From: CAYYGL01 sp964471235
GTDB lineage: Bacteria > Calditrichota > Calditrichia > RBG-13-44-9 > J075
Length of the DNA: 31,225 nucleotides
Reading direction: 5' to 3'
Assembly: GCA_964471235.1 (NCBI GenBank)
Contig: CAYYGL010000036.1
Span: 1-31,225 of the forward strand
Below the pieces are notes generated by a model. It saw only the letters and a list, made by a program, of their open reading frames with translations. It had not been told where the DNA came from and searched no databases. The translations under genes and the position numbers were made by a program. Below, piece after piece: positions 1-8,923 of the stretch (its first letter is position 1; each line of letters begins with the position of its first letter).

Positions 1-335
1 ATTGGGGCAGGAATCCCCTAATCTTTTTTGATTTGTGCAATTTGTCATGCGCCCACCTTTTTAAGTGATTAAATGATTGTTTTTATTAAAGCTGAATTTT
101 CAACTTTTAGTGAATTGTTTGTTGTTTTTTAACCTCACCGAACCCCTCCCGCCCCAAAATGCAGGGATGGGGTGGGGATGGCTGAGGTTAGATCAATATC
201 TTTCCAGAAAAAACCTGAAAGTTGACTCCACTTTTTCCTTGCTAAAATTCATTTACACTATGAATATAGCCTCTTTGTTATCAATTACTTAAGTAGTAAT
301 AAGGTCTATTATTACCAGGAGAGAAAACGATAAAT
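1..335. other. non-coding left edge
   Basis: AT-rich stretch downstream of the cyclotransferase gene. A 71-codon frame at 77-292 is open on the plus strand, but it runs through the palindromic repeat at 131-189, has no convincing ribosome binding site and resembles no family I know, so I do not call it a gene. Apart from that repeat I see nothing here. Confidence 0.6.
131..189. repeat. imperfect C-rich/G-rich palindrome, copy 1
   Basis: AACCTCA at 131-137 pairs with TGAGGTT at 183-189. Inside it, ACCCC (142-146) pairs with GGGGT (169-173) and CCCT (144-147) can pair with AGGG (163-166). The same design (CCTCA, then ACCCC, a short loop, GGGG, then TGAGGT) recurs at 9109-9165, which suggests a dispersed intergenic repeat family. 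Its function is unknown; a folded-RNA or non-autonomous mobile repeat is possible. Confidence 0.5.
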
Positions 336-1127
336 TCACTGGTTTACCCGGTGAAGTTTAATCTCAAAGAGTTTGGGCCAGAGTTTGCCGGTAACAAATA
401 GACGGTCATGCTGCGCATCATACGCAATGCCATTAAGCACATCCACCTGCCGGGAACGGTCTTCCGGCGGCAGAAGACCGCTCAGATCAATCCAGCCCGT
501 TACCCGACCGCTTTTGGGATCAATCCGAGCAATCCGATCGGTCATATACACATTAGCAAAAACCTCGCCATTGATGAATTCCAACTCATTTAAGTTGGTT
601 ACCGTGCCATTGTCATCCCGCACTTCCACCCGGCCGGTCTCGGTAAACGTTGCCGGGTCTACAAAATGCAGGGTGGCAGTGCCATCGCTGATGATAAACC
701 GACTGCCGTCATAAGTGATGCCCCAGCCTTCTTCTTCGTAGTAAAACTTATCCAACAACAAAAAAGAATTGCGATCGTAAACAAATCCCACATTTGCCTG
801 CCAGGTCAATTGAATGATCTTGTCATCATACAGGGTAATCCCTTCTCCAAAATATTCTTCCGGCAGTTCATGTAATTGCAGCACAATGCCGCTTGTTAAC
901 TCTACCTTGCGGAGGGTGGAGTGGCCATGTAATCCGGTGCCTTCATACAATACGCCGTCGGCATAAACCAGCCCCTGGGTAAATGCCGAGGGGTCGTGGG
1001 GGTAAATATTGACGACCGAATAGCGGTAAATCGGCGTCTGTTTGCTTTGTTGTCTTTTGGCTGGTGAGAGGAACAACACCGTCAACAGTAACAACATTAC
1101 CAGGTGAACAATTCGATTCGGTCTCAT
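336..1127 (-). CDS. secreted glutaminyl-peptide cyclotransferase (plant-type)
   Basis: 263 residues. The family converts N-terminal glutamine of peptides to pyroglutamate with release of ammonia. A hydrophobic signal segment (about residues 8-22) suggests export to the periplasm. Family signatures run throughout: PHDPSAFTQGL near residue 43, YEGTGLHG near 61, LTWQANVGFVYD, EGWGITYDG, SDGTATLHFVDP, LNELEFINGEV, WIDLSGLLPPEDR, VDVLNGIAYD and a C-terminal FVTGKLWPKLFEI. This is the beta-propeller (plant/bacterial) type, unrelated to the zinc-dependent animal enzyme. The ATG at 1127 follows a GAAGGA ribosome binding site at proper distance. It lies 365 bases downstream of the TPR gene on the same strand, so it may have its own promoter. 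The physiological substrate is unknown. Confidence 0.9.
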   Translation of the reverse strand: MRPNRIVHLVMLLLLTVLFLSPAKRQQSKQTPIYRYSVVNIYPHDPSAFTQGLVYADGVLYEGTGLHGHSTLRKVELTSGIVLQLHELPEEYFGEGITLYDDKIIQLTWQANVGFVYDRNSFLLLDKFYYEEEGWGITYDGSRFIISDGTATLHFVDPATFTETGRVEVRDDNGTVTNLNELEFINGEVFANVYMTDRIARIDPKSGRVTGWIDLSGLLPPEDRSRQVDVLNGIAYDAQHDRLFVTGKLWPKLFEIKLHRVNQ

Positions 1128-1492
1128 CCGTATCCTTCAAACAATCTCTTCCGAAAAATTAGTGTGCTAAAGATTTTTGCCTTGACCATGCCGAAAATAA
1201 TACCCTTCACAGGGAATCGCAACTGAAGAGTTGGGAATATTGAGGGAAAAGGGGAGCAGGAATGTTTACTAAAATACGGATGACAGGGATTCTCTTTGAA
1301 GAGCGCGAAAAACTCGTGGTCCTCTGCGGATTCCGCATTCTCCGCGTTCTATCCAGGTCTTACTATCAAGAATAGAACGCAGACGACACGGAAAACAGGG
1401 AATCTCGGGAAAGTGACCAGCCGTGGTTAGTCACGAATGTACACGGAAATTCACGAATTTTTTGACCCGAATATTTTGCCAATACTTGCCAG
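1128..1492. other. intergenic, inverted repeat, no gene
   Basis: 365 bases between the TPR gene and the cyclotransferase gene, both on the minus strand. It contains the inverted repeat at 1344-1380. Its text (alternating tcCGCgttc / ctCTGCGgatt words) looks like degenerate intergenic repeat DNA. I found no convincing reading frame and no clear promoter; a TATTAT box exists on the minus strand but its -35 spacing is wrong. Confidence 0.5.
1344..1380. repeat. inverted repeat, 9-bp arms
   Basis: GCGTTCTAT at 1344-1352 is the exact reverse complement of ATAGAACGC at 1372-1380, with a 19-base loop. It lies downstream of the TPR gene stop on the minus strand. There is no T tract after the stem, so a Rho-independent terminator is not supported. 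Confidence 0.45.
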
Positions 1493-4400
1493 CTATTCTT
1501 CATCCAGGCGCGTCATCAGATGCTTAATTTGTTCGTTTTCCGGGTCGAGTTCTAAAGCCCGGGAAGCCGCATTCCGGGCTTTTTGAGGTTGATTCAGCAA
1601 ATAATAGGACCATGCCAACCCCATCCAACTGCTTACATTATCAGGGCTTAACTTCGTAACTTTCCGAAAAGCGATGACGGCACCTTTGTAATCACTGGTA
1701 AAGTACCTGGCAAAGCCAAGGTAAAGTTGGAAGTCGATGTCGTCGGGGGTAAGTCGGCAGGCTTGTTCAAAATCCCGCAGGGCTTTCCGGTATTTTTTCT
1801 CCTGATAATAGATAAGCCCCCGATTATACCAGAGCACCGGGTTATCCTGTTTGAGAGAAAGGGCTTTTGTGTAAGCGCGTAAGGCTTTATCTTCTTTATT
1901 TAACTTATCTAAAGCAACACCATAATAATACCAGCCAACGTAATATTTATCATTCAAACGAAGTGATTTCTGAAAATATTTAAGTGCCTTTTCATAGCGC
2001 TTTAAATTGTAGAACAGAAATCCATGGTTAAACCAGAGAATATAATCCTCCGGATTTAGGGAACAGGCTTTTTGATAGGCTTCGGATGCCATTTGGTAGT
2101 TTTGTAAGCCTTCATAAATGATTCCCTTATAGTTCCAGTACTTCGATTCCCCGGGATTCAATGTGAGTGCTTGTTCAATGTAACTCAAAGCGGTTTTATC
2201 GTCGTTCAATTTGTGTTGCATTCGTGCCATCTGATAAAGGTAATTCGCATCTTGCGGTTTCAGAAGATGGGCTTTTTGATAGGCAGAAAAGGCATTTTGG
2301 TAGTCATTCCGTTTGGAATATCCGTCCCCCAAATTTGACCAGACAATATTGTCCGAAGGGTCACTTCGTAGAGAATTCTTGTAGCATTTAATAGCAGCAG
2401 AATAGTTGCCAAGGGCATAATAACAATTTCCCATATCATTACACACCCAACTGTCAGTAGAATCATGGGAGAGGAATGCCCGGTAATGGGCAATAGCATT
2501 TTGATAGTCTTTAGTTTTATGGAAGCTTTTTCCCAACAGGCGATGCGAACGATAATGAGTGGAATCTAATTGAACGGCTTTTTCTAAATAAGGGATTCCC
2601 GCTTCGATTTGATTGTGATTCCAGTAAAATTTCCCTATCAGATAATGTATTTCCGGGAAAGTTGAATCTGCCGTTATGGCACGTTTAAAATATGCGTAAG
2701 TGGAATCATATAAGCTGTCGGAAACGAATCGGTATGCAATAGCCAGGTATTTAAATGCCAGCGCCTGAGAATGGATATCGGATTCGGGGTTCCTTTCCGC
2801 CAGTAAATTAAAAAGCGTTTCGGCACGCCTGTAATCCTTTTTATCTCGGTTTCCCCGGTAGAGCAAAAGGCGGGCATAAAGCATGGCGGATTTAGCATTT
2901 GGGGGCTTTCTTTTGGAAATATTATAACTCAAGGACCCCATTACATAATCGAAAAAATAAAGCGAATCACTTTCGACCCAGGCAAGTGCTTCCTGAAATG
3001 ACTTTTGACCCCGGTTATACAGACGGAGGAATTTCACTTCTTTCAGTTTCTTTTCTACCTTCTCATATTCCGCCCACAGGGAGAGGGCATCCTTATAAGC
3101 TCGAATAGCTTTATCATATTTTGCCTGTAAAAAATATATGTTTCCCAGTGTGCTGGGAATGGAGGAGGTGTAGGGATTTAGTTTGCGGGCTTTTTCCAAT
3201 TCCGGTTCCGCAATCGCTAAATACTTAGAGCGGGTTGCAACATCCAGGGTATCTTCCAGGGCTTTATTGGTTAATAACCAGCCGTAAGCAGAATGAGCTA
3301 CGCTCCAGTTGGGTAATTGTTCGGTAGCAATGCGAGACAATTCTATGGAGCGATTGTCATGAATTGCCGAGTAAGCCCATGCCATATTCAAGGCACTGAT
3401 TCCCGACCAGGGATCCAATTGTCGAACTTTTTGATAATACCGGATAGATTCCCGGAAAAGTTGCTCCGCCTTTTCTGAATTTCCAGCACGACTTTCAAAT
3501 ACCCCTTTGAGATACAAATAATTGCCATGTTGAAGATAGCCGAAAGCGAAACCAGGGTGATTTTGAATTAACCGGGTATAGTAAAGGCTGTCAACAGATA
3601 GGTTTTCAAGGGTCTGGTCATCATAGATGAAATAATTCAGCACATAAGCGGATTCCGGGTTGATGCGGATGGCGTTTTTACATTCCCGAATGCCGCGACT
3701 GATTAAACCTAATTCCGCATAAGCAAACCCTTTTTCATAATGGGCGTCAGCGAATTGCGGCATAATTTCGATTGCCTTATTTGCCATATCCAGCGCCTTT
3801 TCCGGTTGATTAAGTCGACGATAAATACTTGCCAGTACTCCATAGAGCAGTGCGGAACCCGGCACTTTTTCCAGAGCAGTTAACAGGATTTTTTGCGCAC
3901 GGGAAAACCGGTTGGTTTTGGTATATACATGGGATAGTTCCTCATACGCCAGAACGGAGGAAGAATCTTTTTCAATCGCTTTCGAAAAGAGTCGTTCCTG
4001 AGCCTGGAGGCTGTCACTCAGGAATCCCCGCAGAATGTACCACTCCGATTGTACCAGGGGGTCTGGCTGAATAACGTTGTTAAGTAAACTATCTGTAATA
4101 TCAAGTTCTTTGTGGGCAGCCGTGCGGGCGCCCTGGTACCAAAGGGCATAAGCCAATGCCAGATGACATTCCGGCAAATCAGGGCCCAATTCTACCGCTT
4201 TTTTGGCTGCTTTAAAAGCAAGCTGATTTTTTTCTCCCTGGATAATCGTTTTACCCTGCCAGCCGTACCAGATCCCTTGCAGCCAGTATGCCTGGGCAAT
4301 ACCGGCATACGGCAGGGGATAGGTTGGGTCTAATTTGATTCCCTGCCGGAAAGACCGGATCGCTTCTTCAAACCCCTTTAAACTTAACCATTGATAATAG

Positions 4401-5278
4401 CCTCTCCCTTTGTAGTATAATTCATAAGGGGTTGCCTGGCGCAAGGATTTATCTTTTTGACCGAATGGATTGAGTTTCAGCAATTCGAAAATCTCATGAG
4501 CGGTTTGCTTGACGGCTTCTTCCAGGTCGGGGCTGGAGATTTCGATCACTTCCTTTCCTTTGGAGAATCGCAGGAAATCGTTTTGCCGGCTGTCCCATAC
4601 CCGGCTGCGGAGTAAGAAGGTTTGCTTTTCCTTGGAGATGATGACGGTTTCCAGGGCAAAATCTACATTCAAACGTTTGGCGGCATTCCCGGGGGTCTCC
4701 CGAACCGACAGTTTGCTTGCCGGAAACACATGCAGCACCTGGGATTGGGTTTTTAATGCCCGGCTTAACAACTCTCTTGTTTCTACACCGATTCGACTTA
4801 GAGAATTACTTCGAGATAATTCCCCGGTAGGATTTACCGTTGTAGATGAGGCAGTTGACGAATCCGGAACCTGCAGGCTGTGGGAAGGCATGGCTTCGCT
4901 AACCAGAATGGATAAAGACATCGCCGTGGGCTTGATAATAAATGCCACTCCCAGGAATAAGATGGTTCCTCCAATCAAATAAAATAAAGAAAACGAAAAC
5001 CAGCGACTGCGTTCTTCTTTGCTGTGTTTGAGCTGGCGCCAGAGCATCCACCCGGCATAAACGATGCTTGCCAATAAAACCAGAATAAAGATCGGTTTCC
5101 AATTATAAATGACGATAGCAATCTCTTGCATTAATCCGCCAAATACACTGGAATATCCTAATGCCCCGGCAATACCGGAGACAAAAACGAATGCCTCTAT
5201 CGCTGCAGTTGCGTGACCGACCCATTCAAACGCTTCGGAAACTTTTAATCGGGAGAGTGTTGTTTTGAATGAGGGCAT
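1493..5278 (-). CDS. large membrane protein, TolB-like domain plus long TPR array
   Basis: About 1,261 residues from the ATG at 5278, which follows GAGAGAAACG; an in-frame TTG at 5290 is the less likely alternative. Three hydrophobic segments (about 27-50, 62-80, 97-116) anchor the N-terminus. Residues about 155-275 match the pattern of the TolB/FlgO-like N-terminal domain that precedes TPRs in many bacterial proteins (a LGVD-like RLNVDFALE strand, then a RVWDS segment and EIFELLKL helix). The rest, from the PYELYYKGRGYY helix near 285 to the end, is an almost continuous array of 34-residue TPR units with recurring A-Y and LxP positions, probably more than 20 repeats. Such arrays bind proteins or peptides; no enzymatic domain is visible. 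It follows the serine protease gene by 87 bases and may sit in its transcript. Its specific role is unknown. Confidence 0.85.
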   Translation of the reverse strand: MPSFKTTLSRLKVSEAFEWVGHATAAIEAFVFVSGIAGALGYSSVFGGLMQEIAIVIYNWKPIFILVLLASIVYAGWMLWRQLKHSKEERSRWFSFSLFYLIGGTILFLGVAFIIKPTAMSLSILVSEAMPSHSLQVPDSSTASSTTVNPTGELSRSNSLSRIGVETRELLSRALKTQSQVLHVFPASKLSVRETPGNAAKRLNVDFALETVIISKEKQTFLLRSRVWDSRQNDFLRFSKGKEVIEISSPDLEEAVKQTAHEIFELLKLNPFGQKDKSLRQATPYELYYKGRGYYQWLSLKGFEEAIRSFRQGIKLDPTYPLPYAGIAQAYWLQGIWYGWQGKTIIQGEKNQLAFKAAKKAVELGPDLPECHLALAYALWYQGARTAAHKELDITDSLLNNVIQPDPLVQSEWYILRGFLSDSLQAQERLFSKAIEKDSSSVLAYEELSHVYTKTNRFSRAQKILLTALEKVPGSALLYGVLASIYRRLNQPEKALDMANKAIEIMPQFADAHYEKGFAYAELGLISRGIRECKNAIRINPESAYVLNYFIYDDQTLENLSVDSLYYTRLIQNHPGFAFGYLQHGNYLYLKGVFESRAGNSEKAEQLFRESIRYYQKVRQLDPWSGISALNMAWAYSAIHDNRSIELSRIATEQLPNWSVAHSAYGWLLTNKALEDTLDVATRSKYLAIAEPELEKARKLNPYTSSIPSTLGNIYFLQAKYDKAIRAYKDALSLWAEYEKVEKKLKEVKFLRLYNRGQKSFQEALAWVESDSLYFFDYVMGSLSYNISKRKPPNAKSAMLYARLLLYRGNRDKKDYRRAETLFNLLAERNPESDIHSQALAFKYLAIAYRFVSDSLYDSTYAYFKRAITADSTFPEIHYLIGKFYWNHNQIEAGIPYLEKAVQLDSTHYRSHRLLGKSFHKTKDYQNAIAHYRAFLSHDSTDSWVCNDMGNCYYALGNYSAAIKCYKNSLRSDPSDNIVWSNLGDGYSKRNDYQNAFSAYQKAHLLKPQDANYLYQMARMQHKLNDDKTALSYIEQALTLNPGESKYWNYKGIIYEGLQNYQMASEAYQKACSLNPEDYILWFNHGFLFYNLKRYEKALKYFQKSLRLNDKYYVGWYYYGVALDKLNKEDKALRAYTKALSLKQDNPVLWYNRGLIYYQEKKYRKALRDFEQACRLTPDDIDFQLYLGFARYFTSDYKGAVIAFRKVTKLSPDNVSSWMGLAWSYYLLNQPQKARNAASRALELDPENEQIKHLMTRLDEE

Positions 5279-5305
5279 CGTTTCTCTCAATAATATAAAA
5301 CAACC

Positions 5306-5343
5306 TCTGCATTCAGGCTATCATCAATAGCACTGAATGCAGA
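5306..5343 (-). terminator. strong hairpin between protease and TPR genes
   Basis: An outer stem of 11 perfect pairs (TCTGCATTCAG at 5306-5316 with CTGAATGCAGA at 5333-5343) stacks on an inner stem of 5 (GCTAT 5317-5321 with ATAGC 5327-5331) around the 5-base loop CATCA. Only base 5332 is bulged. On the minus strand it lies just after the protease stop and is followed by GGTTGTTTTATA, which is only moderately T-rich. It may be a partial terminator, an RNA processing site or an mRNA stabiliser setting protease versus TPR output. Confidence 0.5.
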
Positions 5344-5365
5344 ATTTGAGAATTGGGTTCGAATC

Positions 5366-6736
5366 TTAATACTGGATAAGATTGAGCTTACCAAGGTTCT
5401 GAAACAGGTCTCCCCCGATCGTCACCTGTTTTTTCAAATTTCGGTAACCCTCTTTTTGAACATACAAATTGAAAGTCCGATTTTTAGGCACATTCACAAA
5501 GAAAAAACCTTTGCTGTCCGAACTGGCTACCGAATAAAAGAATTCTCCGTTGAGTTTTTTAATGAGGTCCGGGGAAAGACTTGCCTCGCTAATTTTAATT
5601 TGCAGAATTTTTTGGATTTGTTCAACACCCGTTTCATAAGCCTGGGCAATTTGTTCTGCGCTGACCCCCTTTTGATATAAGCTCTGGATTCGAAAAATTG
5701 TGCGAATATCGTCTTCCTCTTTGATTAAATTGACGATGTCATCCAGAGTGCGATCGGTGCGATAGAGCAGCACGACTCCTTCTTCTATCGTTCCGTAAGT
5801 CTGAGCCGAATAAAGCTTTCCGCCTACATAGGTATTGGTTTTTGTAATGTCTACATTGTAATCACTTTGAAACCATTTTTCATCCATCGGGGGAATTTTT
5901 GTGCCGTATTTCATCTTTGCATAAGAAAATGGTCCGGCAGCCCAGACAACCGGATGGATATAGCCGAAATCAAATCCCTTTTCCTGTTTACTGGAACCAC
6001 GGGTGGGCAGACCGATTTGTTTTTTCTTGTAAAGAGCGGTACCGCCGCTATTTCCACCAGCCATGGTGGCATCTGTTTTGATTGAGCCGTCAATGGCATT
6101 TGACACTCCCTTGGTGTATCCCAAAAACTTCCCGTCAGTGATGGTGATGGTTTGACCGCCTTTCCCGGGATATCCTAAAATGGTAAGGGTACTGTTTAAC
6201 GGAATGTCAAATGGGTTTCCCAATTGTACATATGTGAAATTGGGATGTTCCAATGCCTGTCCGGTTTCAGCATCCGCTACGATTTGGAGCAAGCAAATAT
6301 CCAGATTCTGGTCGAATGCCAGCGGGGTAGCAATATACTTTAATACCGGTTCTTTCAGGGGATCGTTGTCTGTTAATTGGTACACAAGCATGTCTTTGCT
6401 CGCCGGCTTAATCTCTACATATACATTCTGTTCGGCATCATATTCACGTTCAAAAATGTTATAAACATGAAAGTTGGTGAGCACCAATCCCTCCTTGCTG
6501 ACGATGGTACCGGACCCCAGGGTGGTTTTCAAAAATTTTCTCTGGGTAACCGGTCCCTTATCAACCAGCTTCCCATCGGCAATGACCGGTTGGGCATAAT
6601 ATTCAACTACCAATTCATACCCCAGGGCAACATAAGGTGTTACATCCTTGGGAATTTCTTGTGCTGCCAGGAGAAGTGGTAAGACCAACCATAACAACGT
6701 CTGAAGAACGTTATGGATTTGTCCGGATTTTAACAT
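5366..6736 (-). CDS. secreted trypsin-like (S1C-type) serine protease
   Basis: 456 residues with a signal peptide (hydrophobic core about residues 11-25, ending near AAQ). The chymotrypsin-fold triad is visible: H90 in LVLTNFHVYN, D146 in QNLDICLLQI, and S230 in TMAGGNSGGTAL with the family-typical GNSGG. The fold therefore looks active and should act in the periplasm or envelope. No PDZ domain is apparent, unlike DegP/HtrA. Residues about 330-395 form a helical linker, and the last ~55 residues (SKGFFFVNVPKNR onward) resemble a carboxypeptidase-regulatory-like beta domain. The start follows an AAAGGAGGA ribosome binding site. Only 12 bases separate it from the PrsW-like gene upstream, so the two are almost certainly co-transcribed. 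The substrate is not deducible. Confidence 0.85.
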   Translation of the reverse strand: MLKSGQIHNVLQTLLWLVLPLLLAAQEIPKDVTPYVALGYELVVEYYAQPVIADGKLVDKGPVTQRKFLKTTLGSGTIVSKEGLVLTNFHVYNIFEREYDAEQNVYVEIKPASKDMLVYQLTDNDPLKEPVLKYIATPLAFDQNLDICLLQIVADAETGQALEHPNFTYVQLGNPFDIPLNSTLTILGYPGKGGQTITITDGKFLGYTKGVSNAIDGSIKTDATMAGGNSGGTALYKKKQIGLPTRGSSKQEKGFDFGYIHPVVWAAGPFSYAKMKYGTKIPPMDEKWFQSDYNVDITKTNTYVGGKLYSAQTYGTIEEGVVLLYRTDRTLDDIVNLIKEEDDIRTIFRIQSLYQKGVSAEQIAQAYETGVEQIQKILQIKISEASLSPDLIKKLNGEFFYSVASSDSKGFFFVNVPKNRTFNLYVQKEGYRNLKKQVTIGGDLFQNLGKLNLIQY

Positions 6737-6748
6737 GTTTTCCTCCTT

Positions 6749-8149
6749 TTAGGACTTAGACCATTGGATTGTATTTAAAATGTTTTGATAGACTGGCAGA
6801 TTTTGATAGAAATTTTGAGGGTAGGTGAGATAGGTAAAAATGAAGGTCTTCCCATTGCTTTCAACCAGGTCCGTAACCGCCCAGTGCATCATGGGGAAAG
6901 CGGTGGTTTCTGTGGAGGACTTTTCGAGGAAGCTATATTTCATTCGCAGGCATTCTTTTCCGGCAACAGTGGTATGATGAACTTCAAACGACAGGGTTTC
7001 CCGAACCGGAAGGTAATCCAACACGTTTATCTCGTTGAAATTTACAGAACCGGGTTGCACTTTGACGGAAATCGTGAATCTCCCGTTTTTTTCCCCGGCT
7101 GCTTTAAAAATGGTTCGTACCGGTACTTCGGTGAGTGCGGCACCGGAAATATCAAACGATGATAGTTGGGACATCCTCGCCGGATAGTGGAATTGAATCC
7201 CATCTTTCGCATCGGTAAAAACCTTGTCTTTCATCGCATCGGATTTAATGAAACCTCCGACGATTAACATCACCACAAATAATAACCAAACTACCGGGTC
7301 CGCTTTTAATGGTAGCGGTTTATCCTGGGCAATGGAACCGGTGGTTAGTTTTTTAATTTTCATAGACACCCAGCTCAGAAGAAGGATGGCAAAAACGACC
7401 GTCAGTAAAAAAGAGAACCAGAACGTATGGTGAGTACCCCGGAGTAAAACAAATTCATTTAGCACATGGTAAATGCCAATCAGCACCATCCCCACTATGA
7501 TTCCGATTACCGATCCTGCCTGAACATTGCCTTTGGCAAACTTCGCCTGCCCGATAAAATAGCCGACAATCGCTCCAACACTGGCGTAAACTAAAATGTT
7601 GGCTGCCGCGGTATAAGCAATGGAAAACAGGGTAAAGTCAAGATGATGACTAAGATAGCTCAGGCTGCGAATACATGCATACCCCGCACCCACAAAGGCA
7701 CCGTAGACCATACCATCTGCCGGTTCATCGAATTCTACGGTGGGATAGAACCCATAACGAACCACCAGGTATACCATAAAGCTGGCAATCCCGCCAATGA
7801 CAATCAGCGAGCCGAATACCAGCAAGGGCATGGACAAATACATCCAATCACTCAAGTGGAAAATTGTATTTTCTAACGGCAAAGCAAAAAGAATTGCGGC
7901 AGCCATACCTCCCAGAAAAGAGAGCAGCACATAACCGGTTGGTTCAGGCTCCACCCGGTCTTGAAGGTAAAAGAAAATAGTCCAGATGAGACTGGGGATT
8001 AATACCAGGGCAATCAGGGCAATATGCTTCCACACTCCTTGCATGGCTAAAGAACTGCTGCTGCCAATAACATAAAAGATAATGAGAAAAAGAATCTGAA
8101 ACCCGATGTTGATCATACCGGATTTCGCAAAGTTGGTAATTCTGCTCAT
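6749..8149 (-). CDS. PrsW-like multispanning protein, active site largely lost, with exported C-terminal domain
   Basis: 466 residues. Residues 1-265 have several membrane helices and the PrsW family framework: FYLQDRVEPEP (about 60-70), FDEPADGMVYGAFVGAGYA (about 140-158) and GYFIGQAKF (196-204). PrsW proteases are membrane metalloproteases, such as the one that cleaves anti-sigma factor RsiW in Bacillus subtilis. Aligned on FDExxDG, the catalytic EExxK is replaced by A122, S123 and V126, the conserved Glu after GxGxA is R161, and the first His is Y188; only the last His (H228, in IGIYHVLNEF) remains. It is therefore probably not a protease. A further helix (about 285-302) is followed by a ~160-residue domain starting GIQFHYPARM, likely outside the cytoplasm. 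A GGAGGA ribosome binding site precedes the ATG, and the exported protease follows at once, suggesting a partnership. Confidence 0.8.
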   Translation of the reverse strand: MSRITNFAKSGMINIGFQILFLIIFYVIGSSSSLAMQGVWKHIALIALVLIPSLIWTIFFYLQDRVEPEPTGYVLLSFLGGMAAAILFALPLENTIFHLSDWMYLSMPLLVFGSLIVIGGIASFMVYLVVRYGFYPTVEFDEPADGMVYGAFVGAGYACIRSLSYLSHHLDFTLFSIAYTAAANILVYASVGAIVGYFIGQAKFAKGNVQAGSVIGIIVGMVLIGIYHVLNEFVLLRGTHHTFWFSFLLTVVFAILLLSWVSMKIKKLTTGSIAQDKPLPLKADPVVWLLFVVMLIVGGFIKSDAMKDKVFTDAKDGIQFHYPARMSQLSSFDISGAALTEVPVRTIFKAAGEKNGRFTISVKVQPGSVNFNEINVLDYLPVRETLSFEVHHTTVAGKECLRMKYSFLEKSSTETTAFPMMHWAVTDLVESNGKTFIFTYLTYPQNFYQNLPVYQNILNTIQWSKS

Positions 8150-8197
8150 GGTTCCTCCTCTGACTATGGTAAATACAGCACTACTTTGAACCTGTTC

Positions 8198-8228
8198 CCG
8201 GGGTGAACACCTCCTGTGGTATCCCCGG
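8198..8228 (-). repeat. small GC hairpin between regulator and PrsW-like gene
   Basis: CCGGGG at 8198-8203 pairs with CCCCGG at 8223-8228 across a 19-base loop. It lies in the 92-base gap after the response regulator stop. There is no following T run, so it is at best a weak or Rho-assisted stop, or an mRNA end structure. Confidence 0.3.
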
Positions 8229-8241
8229 AATGGTAACGTTT

Positions 8242-8901
8242 TTAGATAAGACGTTTCTGTTGCGCTTTTATGACCGCTTCCAGTTTGTTGTGTACGTGTA
8301 ATTTTTCATAAATATGCTCGATATGTTTACGTACTGTTGCCGGAGATATAAATAAATTTTCCGCAATTTCCTGGTGATTGAGCCCTTTACTTAATTGTTC
8401 GAGAACCTCAATCTGCCGGGGGGTTAGCCGAATGTCTTCTGTACCTGGCAACTTGCTCAAATCGGGATTCCGCAAAAGCGCCAGCGTTTTGGCTGCGATA
8501 GTGGATGACATCGGCGCTCCTCCCTCCATTACCATACGGATCCCTTCATGTATTTTCTCGGGAGGTTCGTCCTTTAGCAGATAGCCCCTGGCACCGGCCT
8601 TGATGGCAGAAAAAATTTTATCCTCATCATCAAAGACCGTCAGTATGATGATTTTTATCTGGGGATATTTCCGGCTGATGATATCGGTGCCGGTGATGCC
8701 ATCCATTTCCGGCATTTCAATATCCATTAGAATAACATCTACGCAATGGTCTTTTTTTAACATCCCCAATAATTCCAGACTGTTGGAGACGCGATATTTG
8801 AACTCAATATCCTCCTCAAACAATTCCAACTTCTCCTGGATGGAATGCGCTAAAAAATCATTGTCCTCGGCAAGTGCCACTCTTATCGTTCTTTTTGACA
8901 T
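8242..8901 (-). CDS. NarL/LuxR-family response regulator
   Basis: 219 residues. The receiver domain (about 5-122) has the acidic pair in ALAEDND, the phosphoacceptor D60 in VILMDIEMPEMDG, a conserved T in IILTVFDDED and a K in GYLLKDEPP. A linker leads to a C-terminal LuxR-type helix-turn-helix (about 153-215): LTPRQIEVLEQLSKG, then NHQEIAENLFISPATVRKHI. It should bind DNA when phosphorylated. The histidine kinase gene lies directly upstream on the same strand and is the expected partner. The ATG at 8901 has no recognisable Shine-Dalgarno sequence, and overlapping inverted repeats lie about 23 bases upstream. Likely targets include the adjacent protease/TPR genes, but this is inference from position. 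Confidence 0.93.
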   Translation of the reverse strand: MSKRTIRVALAEDNDFLAHSIQEKLELFEEDIEFKYRVSNSLELLGMLKKDHCVDVILMDIEMPEMDGITGTDIISRKYPQIKIIILTVFDDEDKIFSAIKAGARGYLLKDEPPEKIHEGIRMVMEGGAPMSSTIAAKTLALLRNPDLSKLPGTEDIRLTPRQIEVLEQLSKGLNHQEIAENLFISPATVRKHIEHIYEKLHVHNKLEAVIKAQQKRLI

Positions 8902-8923
8902 GGTTTAAAATAGGGTTTGTGAA

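Noticed and set aside
77..292. 71-codon plus-strand frame at the left edge
   Set aside because: It crosses a palindromic repeat, has no ribosome binding site and no family resemblance.
1344..1380. Rho-independent terminator after the TPR gene
   Set aside because: The loop is long and no T tract follows on the minus strand.
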